From: Ianthella basta | Taxonomy: Eukaryota > Porifera > Demospongiae > Verongiida > Ianthellidae | Assembly: GCA_964019415.1 (NCBI GenBank) | Contig: OZ025870.1 | Coordinates: forward strand, 8,399,915-8,463,914 | Direction: 5' to 3' | Length of the DNA: 64,000 nucleotides | Part shown: positions 42,501 through 54,500 of the stretch, in pieces | Layout of the letters: every line of letters begins with the position of its first letter | How positions within the stretch are numbered: the first letter of the stretch is position 1 | Notes under the pieces: generated by a model | Database searches by the model: none | What the model saw: only the letters and a program-made list of their open reading frames with translations | Told to the model about the DNA's origin: nothing | Program-made: the position numbers and the translations under genes

Positions 42501-45500
42501 TGCAGAGGCTCATAGCTGTGTTAGACATCCATTCTGTAGCTGGTACAAAGAACCTTGAGTTAAAAGTCATGTATTTGAAGTTTCATTGCCCCAAACTCTT
42601 GTGGTCCTTCTTAGTGCATGATTATCATTTGAGCACCCTTGTATAATTATGCCAAGTACAAACACAGGCTTGTGCATCGACACAGTTGTGGTTCAAATGT
42701 TATATTTTGTGCATGTTACCCCGTAACATATTTCAATATCTCCCTTAATTAACAGTGGGGCAAGACTCCCCTGTTGAGAGCAGCAGTCAATGGTCATGCT
42801 GGTGTAGCTCGCTTCTTACTGGAGAGTGGTAGTGATGTCCATGAACAGGACTATGTGAGTGTGGTGGAGCAACCTTGGGTATTCCTTTATGTGATAGTAT
42901 ATTCAGATCTGGAGCGTGGCTGGCAAATGGGGAGTTTGTTTTCCAATGATATGGGTATAGCTGTATTGCAAGTAGCTACACAGTCTCAAGATTTTACTTG
43001 CACATGCATAAAGCAAAATGGATTAATGTGCATATATATAACTAAGGTGATGAGCTGTAGTTATTCAGGTAGTTAGACACAAAAAATGATTGATAACACA
43101 GTGACTAGAGTAAAGCTGTGTGACTGTATACATACGTAGGAACATGAGTAAGTGCACCGTATTAACTATGGCTTGACTAGGTAGTCTAATTCCATCATTC
43201 CTTGGATGCAATCTTGCAATATTGTTCACTTCTTCATGATTTGAAGTAGTGACATGCTTGTAGACAGCATGCATAGTTTTTCTTATGCACTGACATCATG
43301 ATAGGGTTGCACACTCGGAATCATGGCCAACCTCCTCTACAGAATGGCAGTAGTGTGACTGCCTGAGACAACTGTACAGGAGCCAGAGAACAACTGGTCA
43401 GAGATAGGTATACTGTGACTCTACAGTGGCTTGAGCATTCCCTTTCTTCTTCCTCTTGGATACAAGCAAACTATTCAGCATCTTTGCAAGTCTTCACTGA
43501 CCTCCTGTGTTCACTTTCTCTCAATCTGTCCTGCATGGGAGTCTCATTTTCCCAGACACACATTCACTTAAGATTGTAAAGCTCTATTTTTATGGCAAAG
43601 TTTGATTTCCAACTTTCACGACTAATCTGGAATGGTTTCTCAAACCGGCTGTTCAGTTAAGCAGAAGAACAAAATCATTTAGCTATTATCTCTTCATGAT
43701 TTGGTACAGATAATTTGGTTACTAATGTAACTCTGAGCACTGTTTAACACTTCCTCTGACATTATAATTCTCTGTGGTACGGCAAAAGAATTCGATCATC
43801 CAGTTGTGCAAGTGCTCCAGGCCCATAGAGTGTGGTAATCGGGGTCCCGCCCCTTCGGGTCTGGAATCTATTGTGGTTGTTTGACCATCCTTCACTTTGC
43901 CCTCCATTACTGGTATGTGTTTTCACTTAGTGCCAATGTATCTGTTTTTGTGCACTTAAGCTTGATAGTAACTGTTTCTTTTTCCCCTTACACATGGCTT
44001 GAATGGATAACCCCTCCTTACTATTGATTGTGTTTGCAGGCAGTGTGTGCCTGATAAGGGTACCCATGTAGATGCTTGGTAAATATAATGATGATAATAT
44101 CTATTTCCATTGTGAATTTAAAACTTGGAGTCCTTGATCTGAATTGATTATGGCATGCGTCTTGCATGTTTTGCAATATCAGAAACTTTTTGGACTAAAT
44201 CATATTTAATTTACAGGACATTTCTATTTGTCGCTTCAATATGCATATGTTTGTAAATCAGTATATGCAGTTGTGTACAGGAAAGTTGCAGTTTCCGCAA
44301 TTTAACAAAAGTCACTTTATCCTTTCAGAACGAAATGTCCTGCCCTGCATGCATGCTCAATTGATGATGTGTTGTGTGGTTATTCTGGTCTGTCTCTACA
44401 GAATGGCAGAAATGCCTTTCACCTGTGTGCTACGCATGGCCATGTTGCCATTGCTCAGTTCCTTGCCCCCATGATGGAGGTCTGCCAGTTTGGTGCTGAT
44501 AAATATGGCTACACAGCCTTGCACATGGCAACCCAACACGGACAGCTGTCCATGGTGGAGTACTTGGTCAAATCTTGTGGATTTGACTTGAAAGCAAAGG
44601 ACAAGGTTGGCCTACTTACTTACAAGGTCCACTGTCACGGTTATACAAGTTGCCTTTATATGATTATCATCTAGAACCACAGCAAATTACTGTTATAGCA
44701 CTTCCAAGTTCCCTGGTAGAGGGATAATGGTTTACTTTCGAAAAATTGGCCGAAAAAATCCACCATAATGCTGTGACGTCACAGTAGGCTAGCTGAACGG
44801 GTCATGAGCCGTGTGGGAAGACAATTGCCAACTGGCTTTCACGTCCCTCTTGCTGATGAATTCGCCCCGATGCATCACAAATGCGTTGCTGGAGGATGTA
44901 GTAGGGTCAGTGGAGGCATAGTTCTATGGTGCAGGCAACGGGCGCTGCTTCATTTCACAAAGAGCGATAGTCTGAAGAAGCGGTGGCCAGCAGGTGCTGG
45001 CAGGGTCCATTGTATTTTTCTGTGCTTGATAAGACTCTCTTTTTGTCTTTTGTATTGTGACTGATGCCCTACCTGCCATTTCGCTGTTTCTTGGTCTAAA
45101 TATTCTAGCAACAACCACTTTGGTCACTCTAGTACATCCATCAGAATCCGAATGGCACTCTAACTTACAGGAGAGTCTTTCCTAGCGCAGAGAAAGCTAA
45201 TTGAGAAGACGACAAATCACTACAAAGGACGAAAGGGTGAGTAGTAGCTTTAGGATGGTGAAAAAGGAGTCCCAGAGCCATTTCGATACCCCCACTACAA
45301 GGTGTTCTGCACAGCCGTGCTCGGCAGAGACATAAGAGTTTCCTCTGAACATTTTGCTGTGACCAGAGCTTGCATGTGCCCTACTACCTAGCAAGTATGA
45401 GTGGAGAGATGCTTTTGTCTCGCGATGTGCGAGCCAGTGACCTGAAATACGTGCCGACTGCTCCGAAATATGCTTTCAGCACACCTATTTCTGCTGTTAC

Positions 45501-48500
45501 GCCTTGTGGGAGGTGACAAATCAGCTCTAGGCTGGTGTACCATCTCTGTTTTGCATGCCCTTGTAGCAGTCAAAGAATGGTGCAAATCGGTGTTTGTAGG
45601 GCTGAGGACAGGCATCACCCTATTATTGATCGTGTCAAAAAATAGATGTCGTGCCCTACGGCTGCGCAACCTGCATGGCCAGATCTATTTCATAATCAGC
45701 AGGGGGATCTCCTTCATCGTCTCACGAAAGACTCCCAGGAGATAACAATTTCTTGTTTAGTCCGTTTCCTGGCCTACTCTCCTCCATACTTGCGCAAACA
45801 TTTAGGAGCCTACTACAGTTTAGCATTGTTAGGCCAGAAAATCGGAAATGCCCACGCATAATTGGTCTCTTTTGCAACTTTGCGCCCTCGTAACTCCCCC
45901 ATCGTGAAGCAAAGGACACTGAAATAGGTATCATTGAAGATGTTTCACAAAACACTATCAATATGAAAATTTTCAATAAACTGCGACAGTGGACCTTTAA
46001 TTGTTCCTGACTGTCTGATTTATTTTCTACCTCACTTGGCTTTCTGTTGCTGCACGGACATGGTATGCAAGAATGATGTGATTCAAAGTTTTCATCCCTT
46101 TGCATCATGGTGTAGCATATACATCTTAACATCATGCATGTAATACTGCAGAAGCTCATAGGTAGTCCTTTTCTGTGGCAAAGTCCATGTACATTCATAT
46201 AATAATTATTATGCAAACACTGGTGTGTGTGTGTTACACTATATTAAATTCATGACACACACTGTAAGACATCACCATTTTCATTGTACCCTTAATGAAC
46301 AGTGGGGCTACACTCCTCTTTTGAGAGCAGTGCTCAGTGGTCATGCTGATGTAGCTCGCTTCTTACTGGAGAGTGGCAGTGATGTCCATGAACAGGCCAA
46401 TGTGAGTATGGTATAGTTAAGTCTTCTTGCAACTTATGCATTGCAGTAATGATTGTGTTATCTGCATCATTGTTGATACAATTTTTCTGTGTGAGCTTAA
46501 TCATTTACCAGAGGAAACTTTATGTATATGTGGTTCATGTGCTCAGTGTGTTACCTTGAACTATACTGCTATGCTGTCCAATTATATACAGTTGTTTGTT
46601 GAGTTATGCATGTGTTGATCGACACTCACAGAATCACTGCCAACTAGCCCGAGAACAAAATGATACTATATCTGCTCTAAGAATTCATCATCCCTAGTTG
46701 CAGCGAAATTTTGTCTTTTGAGGCACTTAGAGCTGGAATGGAGAAGACCGTCAAAAGTGACGAATATTTAGAGTTCTACGGACGAAGTATTAGAGTGAAG
46801 ACGAAACATTAGAGAGCTATTCAGTATGGGTGTTTCTTGCTGAAATGGCCGCTTTCACGTTGACCAGGCGAACAGCAGTGTGAGGCTACCGTCCGAACGA
46901 GAAGGATCTGGAGACGATTTGCGATCACTGAACTCCATTTGTCACACCAGAAGGTAAATGAACGCCGTACACAGCATCCAGAAGGCTTATAGACGAACAG
47001 AACAATGCCAAAAGGACAAAGACAACAGCGAGTGTTGTTGGCTTTGCTCCTAGGCTTTGTTCCTTGGCCGTTGCAGCCATATTGCAGGCATTTCTGACAA
47101 ATATTTAGAACACTTCCTGTTCATGACGAAAATTAGAGGTCAATTGCGGAAATTAGAGAGACAGGAAATTTGTCACGATTGGAGTACACTTGAGCATATT
47201 TTTTTTCCCCTGACAAAATTAGAATGACAAATTTTTAGAGCTGATATGGTTTATTTTTCACTCTGCTATAATAGCTGCTAATGTCAATAATACTGCTGTG
47301 CTTGTGAGGGATTATCATGTAGGTCTCTGCCATTACACTATTTTTGTTCTGTATACGCATATGCAGCACTGATTTGTGTATATTGACATTCCGAAGGAGG
47401 CTATATTATATATACTGTATGTGCTGTGTACATCATTTGTGCCTGGCAAGCTTCAGGCAAAAATTGAACCAAAGTGATCTAAACCTGTAAAGTATTACTG
47501 TTTTGGGGTTTCATCGCTTTCCTGTTAGTGTTTATGGAATCTCTTCTTTTGATGAAGAAAGCTTTCTCATCCTGTATATACGAAGGTTTTTCACTGCCCT
47601 ATTACAAAAGCCCAAACTTCTTGATTTGGTGTTAGTGGCTACCTTATGTAAGACTTGCATATATATATATATATACTTGCACTGTATATATATATATGTA
47701 TTAGTTATAACACCTCCTTGAGGGATGTCGCTGATTTATAAGCATGAGGCCCAAGGGCGCGAAGCGCCCGAGGGGGGAGTGCTTATAAATCAGCAACATT
47801 CTGAAAAGGAGGTGTTATAAGTGATTTATTTGCCGAACAAAAGGAAGTGTGGATGACAGTTAATTGGTTTCTTGCCAAATAAGGAAAGCGTTAGCTGAGC
47901 GTGGGCGAATCCAATGCATTTTCATTCTTTAGCAGAGCTAGCTAGCGAGGAGCCAAGCGAGTCAGGCAGAAACGTCGGTACGCTCCACCTTCGGAAACCT
48001 CGTCCTCTACGGAGGAGACTTCTTGCCCATTCCTGCAACGTGATCGGAGGCGCAAACAAGACTTGGCTGGTGAATCGTGCGTCGGCAGAAGGTTAGCCCG
48101 ACAGCATTGTAGGGGGAGGAGCCAAGCTGGCTCAGAGGAATCTGACGGCGGGACAGGACGGTGGATCGGTGATTAGCTGCGGTGGAACTGACCGTAATCT
48201 AAGTCTGTGTTCGTTCGGTAGCTAACTAGCTGTACTTGAGATGTCTTTCCGCCGTGTCCTCTCGTGCGGAAGAATCGGTCACTATCGGCACACAAATTTT
48301 GACAGTTGCAGTACGGTAGAACGGCAGTAATCAGTTTGCGCAGTTCTTCCAATAGGATGAAGCTTAAGCTTTTTGCGCCCTTTTCCATGACTGAAACTAC
48401 AGGGGCACCATAGATATTCAAAACCCAACCACATTAATAGTTGTGTAATGTACGAGTTACTGTATGCTTCAGTGAACTGTTCTTGTGTTTCATCTGTATG

Positions 48501-51500
48501 CAAGCACTTGCACGTGAAGTGTTGTTGCTATTGATTGAATCACAGTGAACTTGATTAGGTATTTTCGTGAACCTGATCAGATATTCTTGCTCTCCAATAA
48601 GATATAATCGCTCTCCTATAAGATATAATCGCTCTCCAATAAGATATAATCGCTGTCTGATAACAAATTGTCACCTCTCACTGCAAGTAGCACTTTTATA
48701 GTCACTCAATAAACATAGCAACCACCTAGCAATGGCAAATAAATATATATATCATACAAATATATAGACTTTGTGACATACATATACACTAGACCATCTG
48801 CAGGTGTATTGAAGTAATCAACTTAATTTTGTAGTAACTGCAGCAATGGTCTTTTCATTCGTACACATGTGTGCATTTGCTATGCACCTAATCCTTTCTA
48901 TCTCTACAGGATGGATGCAATGCCTTTCATTTGTGTGCCAAAAGTGGCAATGTTGCCATTGCTGAGTTCCTTGCTCCTATGATGGATGACCACCTATTTG
49001 ATGCTGATGATGATGGCTACACAGCCTTGCATTGGGCAACCCAAGCCGGTCAGCGGTCCATGGTGGAGTACTTGGTCAAATCTTGTGGATTTGACTTGAA
49101 GACAAAGGACAAGGTTGGCCTACTTTATTTCCCGGCTCTTTACTACTACCTTTGGCCATTCTTTGATGCAGGAACATTGCACACATGCATGAATGATGTG
49201 ATCTTTGATTTGTGTTAGTTTTGTTTTGTTTAGGATTCTTTTGCTTTGTTTCATTTAGTATTTTTGTTTTAGTATATGTGCATACTTCAAATGGGAATTG
49301 ATGAGCAAATTTACATGGCGCAAAAAGTTTACAAGCTGAAGAAGGCCTTCTGAGCCAAAACGTTCTGTTGTCAATTATTTGTGCCATGTGAATTTGCTCA
49401 TCAATTTCAATTTGAAGTACATGCGACGTGGCAATGAGCCTATATATATATATATATGTGCATGTTTAAAAATTTTATGATTTTGCAACTGATCCAGATC
49501 ATTCCAATCACAGACACAGGCTTGTCTAAAAGTGCCATGCAGCTCAAATGGTGCATTTTTTTGCACGTCTCACATTATTAAGTTCATTTATGTCATAATT
49601 TTATTTCATTTTATCTCTAATGAACAGAGTGGCAAGACTCCTGTCTTGATAGCAGTTATCAAGGGCCACGTTGATGTAGCTGGCTTCTTACTGGAGAGTG
49701 GCAGTGATGTCCATGAACAGGACAATGTGAGTATGAGGAACCTTGTGTATTTGGTCTGTTGTAATTGCTAGATCATACTTAGACCTGTGCCCTTTGATAA
49801 TACAACTGTTATTTTATGTGGACTGGAAAGTGGAGCTGTGCAATGTCTATGTAATATAATTATGTGCAAAATGTGTTATTTTGACTGGTGGTTTTGTATC
49901 TAATTCATTAGGTAAAACTATTAGCCTGTGTGCTGTGATTAAACAGTGGTCTGTTGGGTTGTGCGTGTGTGAATTCTAGATGTATGACTGACTCGCAGGA
50001 TCACTGCCAACTATCTACCTACTTTTCCATACGTCTCTTTATCTGCACTTGTTTCACAAATTGATGATTAAGGCAGCAAGTGTCACATTGTATGTGTAGC
50101 ATTGTGTTTTGCCTGCACATGCAGTTATAAGTACATTTTCCATCCCACCAGGCCTGCCCACACTTCAGAACCTTTTCCATTTTCTCACCAACTCATCTTC
50201 TAACTGCCAAGCCTGCATCGCCTGTATTTCGAGCACACACAATGACATGTAGCTCCTCATTATCGCACTTTCGTCTAGTATTTATAGCAGCTAAGGCGTA
50301 TACATCCGTATACATCTATTGCATGTGCCTGGTAAGTGCCAAGTAATAATGCAAGCCCAATGATAGAAGCCTGTGTAAGGTGAAAGGTATCTGTTTAGAC
50401 GGTGGTGAGCATAACATTATTCTCCACAAAGTGCTTGATTGTAGCTAATTCTGAATATTGTTTTCAATGTGTTCCCTTTAAGCAAAGTCAATTTCTCTTC
50501 CTAATGGACTAGCGAAGATCATTTGCATCCTGTACCCCTTTTGCAGCCATAGCATATATGTGGGCTGCTAGAGAGTTATCTTATCTACTCAAGTCTTTCA
50601 GCTGCTACGGAATTGTGCAACGTTGATTGACATTGTTATAATGAGCCGCCTCACACAATGGTTGAAGCATTCACTCACCTTGAACCATATTGAGAAATGT
50701 GATGAGATGCCAACGAATCAACGAAACAAATGAATTCACATGATTTGAGCTACTAGCAATGGAAATTGATCAACAAAAGTGCAGAAATGAGCTTCAAGTT
50801 TCTTCACTTCTGTTACACAATCTTTGCCTGCATGGCCATGGCTGCAGTGGCTAGAGCAGTTCCCCTGGCCCTGATTATAATATTCATGCTAGCACTACTT
50901 GATATAATTTGGTGATATTGACCTCCTGATATGAGACATTTTGCATCATAGCTATTTTCAGTTTAGTTCTTCTCACTTTCAGATTACATGACTTACAATA
51001 AATATTATAGGACCATCTTTCAGTAAATTCCAGTGAACATATGTAGTTGCCTCAGCATTATGCTCTGTTTTAATCCTACTTATCTTATAATTTTGCTTTC
51101 ATCCTGCACACATGCACTTTTGTGCACCCATTCCTTTCTCTTTCTACAGGATGGAAGCAATGCCTTTCACTTGTGTGCTGCAGGTGGCAATGTTACCATT
51201 GCTCAGTTCCTTGCTCCCATGATGGAGGACCACCTCTTTAATGTTCATAATGATGGCTACAGCCTTGCATTGGGCAAGCCAAGAGGGTCAGGTGTCTATG
51301 GTGGAGTACTTAGTCAAAACTTGTGGATTTGACTTGAAAGCAAAGGACAAGGTTGGCCTTCTTTGATTTGCTTCCTGGCTGTCTGATCAGCTTTCTATCT
51401 CTCAGACTTTGTCGATGGACGTAGTGTGCATGAATAATGTGATAGTTGTTCTGTGTTTTGTTTCTGTACAATTCATTCAAAAGAATCAATGCTATTCACT

Positions 51501-54500
51501 TGTGAGTGAATTTGAGAAAAAAGAGGCACTTTGCACTATTTGTTAATATTAGTTAGTGGCACTGGGTGAAAGCACAATTGATGAGCTCTCTGTTTTAATA
51601 TATTGCTCTTTAATGGCTGTTTCCTTTCCCAAGATATGCTCACGCAAAGTACGAAAAGGCTTTCGGTATGATTATAAGAAAATGGCCTGTAACTATTCCA
51701 GTATAATATCTGTAATGAGCACATAACTATTCTTCCAGGTTTGAAGCCCAGGAAATGACTATGGGTTTCAAACTTGGCCAGGATGATGGGATGATACCAC
51801 AGGAACGAATGGCATACAATCAGAATTTTCTCAAAACAGTACTAATGTTTTGTCCATAGTGATACTTCATACATAGCACAAAGTGCCCCTTTCTCATACA
51901 ATTCACATTTGGCAATGCATGCTTGTGGATTGCTACAACTGAATCCAAGCGTAGATTTTTGCACATAGCACAGGCTGTTTAATTAGAACACTTCATGTCA
52001 TAATTCATTTGTCCTGTGATGAATAGTGTGGCAGGAGTCCCCTTTTGAGAGCTGTGAAGTATGGTCATGCTGATGTAACCCGCTTCTTACTAGAGAGTGG
52101 CAGTGATATCAATGAACAGGACAATGTGAGTATACAGTGGTTGTGCAACCTTCTTTCTTCTTGCATTTGGTCTATGTAGAGGTAGCTATGTACTTCATAC
52201 TTGTGACAAGTGCACCATGCAATTCAGTAATATTGTGTGTAACTTTGAAGTTACCCTTTTAAATGTCTGTGTAATGTTGGTGTGAAATATGTGATTGTGT
52301 ATTGCAATGTTTCTAGTAACTGGATAAAATTGGGAATCATGCACTGATTTAATGGCTGTAACATTGTTCCAGAGCAAGTTAGAGTTATCATATGCAACCA
52401 TATCTCGAAACTCTTCTATATTTTGAAGTGTGAGCAATCATATAGTGGCTGGTAGAAAGCTTTGGTATGCAGTGAATACGAGCATTTATTTATACCGAGT
52501 CAATCTACATGAGCCTTGATTTGAAACAGCTGACAATTCCTTGCATGCGGAACGACTTGGCAGCACTTGTGGAACGACTCGTGCCAACGGAAGCAGACCA
52601 TATTGTATCTCTCTGACGCATTGTATTTTATGGTATATTATGTATACACTAATGTACACGTACTCGTTCTAAACAATATACCCTTACAGGTAGGCAAAAG
52701 ACATGTACAAGTGGTACAAGTAAAGGAAGCCTTGTAGCTAGTATAGCTAGCTAGGTAGCTAGCTAACTAGCTAGGCTTACATTTTAGTGAAAGAATGAAA
52801 AACAATTTAGTAAATAGAATAATTTAGTAAATAGAATTCATTGTTCAGGTCATGGCGAAACAAGAGTCTTCCAGCAACTTGTGCATTCTCTCGCTCCACA
52901 CTTCTTATGCCAGAGTCCTCTAGAAATATACAGCCAGTTCCATAAGAGTGTACAAATGAAACATCTTGCACAATTGCTGCTGTTTCCACTGGAATGACTT
53001 CTGGCAATCTGCCATACTTAGGGCAAGTTAGACTGAGTGATGCCGAGAGGCAGAAAGGGTGCCACGATTGCAGTGGTTTGATCTCCACTGCTGAAAACTG
53101 CAGCCATTGTGCCATAATGTACCTGCAATGCAAGAAGATACAGTGTGATTCATGAAGTGGATGCAAGGCAGTGACATTAATTGTAATTACGATCAACATT
53201 AGAAAGCGCCACTTACTAAGCCGTTGGGATCTTTATACTTCACATAGCAGCCAATTCTGACAATTCAAGCGTGTGACGTGCAGTAAAAGCCCCTCCAAAC
53301 AAGCAAGAGTCTTCCAATTGAAGGTGTGACAATGTGCGGTGCTCCCTGATGGTGGGTGTCTTGCCTGCCAAAGTGCTTGAAACATCACCATTGGGAAGAG
53401 TCTTCTGTGAGCGAACCTGCGCAGCAAGCTAACAGATGTTGCTGCACATGTAGTACACAGTCACCTTACATAAATATGTGTATACTTGAGCATGTTTTTT
53501 GCCATAGTGCATGTATGCATAGTTTACCGTCCGCAGTGTTCCATGCCTGTAGATATTCTTGTCTTGTACTTCTGACATTGGGGTGCCAAACAAGAAATGG
53601 CAATGTAAGCAAATAGTTTGTGGGCAATACATAGGAGATTATTCAACAACTGAATGCAGGATGTTTCGGCCTGAAGGCCTTCGTCAGCTGCGTACAAAAC
53701 TGAGAATGTACAGTGGGAGACTGGTTTATATAGCTATGGGTGACTGTGTGACCAATCAAATTCTAGGATTATGTGTACATGTGTTTAGCCAATCAGAAAC
53801 ATAGTTATGTACAGTCGTGCATTCAGTTGTTGAATAATCTGCTACGTATTGCCCACAAACTATTCGCTTACATTGAACAACGTAGCAATGAGCCTCTTCT
53901 TCTACATTATTGATCGCTTGGAGCAAGCTAAACCGAGGACAGCCTACAAGCTGAAGAAGTACAGGGAGAGACTGGACTGACTTGCTTGACCGAGGCAAAG
54001 AACACCGCAGAGAGGACCAACCGCAAGGGAAAGGAGTGGATAAGAGTCAGAAGGTGATGCTGTCACAGTGTACCATGCAGCAGGAGGGAGATCTGTCCCA
54101 GTCCAACCAGTGGGCCAAAGTTAGCAACATTTACAAGGAATTTAGCCCCCCTCCCCCTCCAACCCCACTATTTTATTTTCTTTTTCATTGGTCACACCCC
54201 CTGTACACATAACTATGTTTCTGATTGGCTAAACACATGTACACATAATCCTAGAATTTGATTGGTCACACAGTCACCCATAGCTATATAAACCAGTCTC
54301 CCACTGTACATTCTCAGTTTTGTACACAGCTGACGAAGGCCTTTGGGCCGAAACGTCCTGCATTCAGTTGTTGAATAATCTGCTACGTATTGCCCACAAA
54401 CTATTCGCTTACATTGAACAACGTAGCAACGAGTCTCTTCTACATTAAGAAATGGCAAACTTGTGGCAGTGCCAGTAGCTCTGCCAATCGCTTACCAGCT

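Larger units (their letters stand above)
46402..48909. other. Gene B intron 10, repeats only
   Basis: Holds a palindromic element (47705-47820) and a 21-bp tandem repeat (48589-48651). No exon-like sequence seen. Confidence 0.5.
53604..54446. mobile_element. Penelope-type insertion with inverted terminal copies and 12-bp target duplication
   Basis: An inverted pair of about 220 bp (53604-53816 on the minus strand, 54205-54446 on the plus). Each carries a hammerhead-like core and a TATAAA-like start. A partial third copy is at 53817-53883. Between them is a short stretch of element body (53884-54180). The duplication aagaaatggcaa lies at 53592-53603 and 54447-54458, so both ends are defined. 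Inverted pseudo-LTRs with hammerhead motifs are known for Penelope-like elements; assignment rests on that structure. Confidence 0.65.

Noticed and set aside
43800-43910. GC-rich stretch with partial self-complementarity (gggtcccgccccttcgggtc)
   Set aside because: Arms are too short and uneven to call an element.
50830-50880. A-box-like sequence suggesting a second tRNA-derived SINE
   Set aside because: No B box at the right distance.
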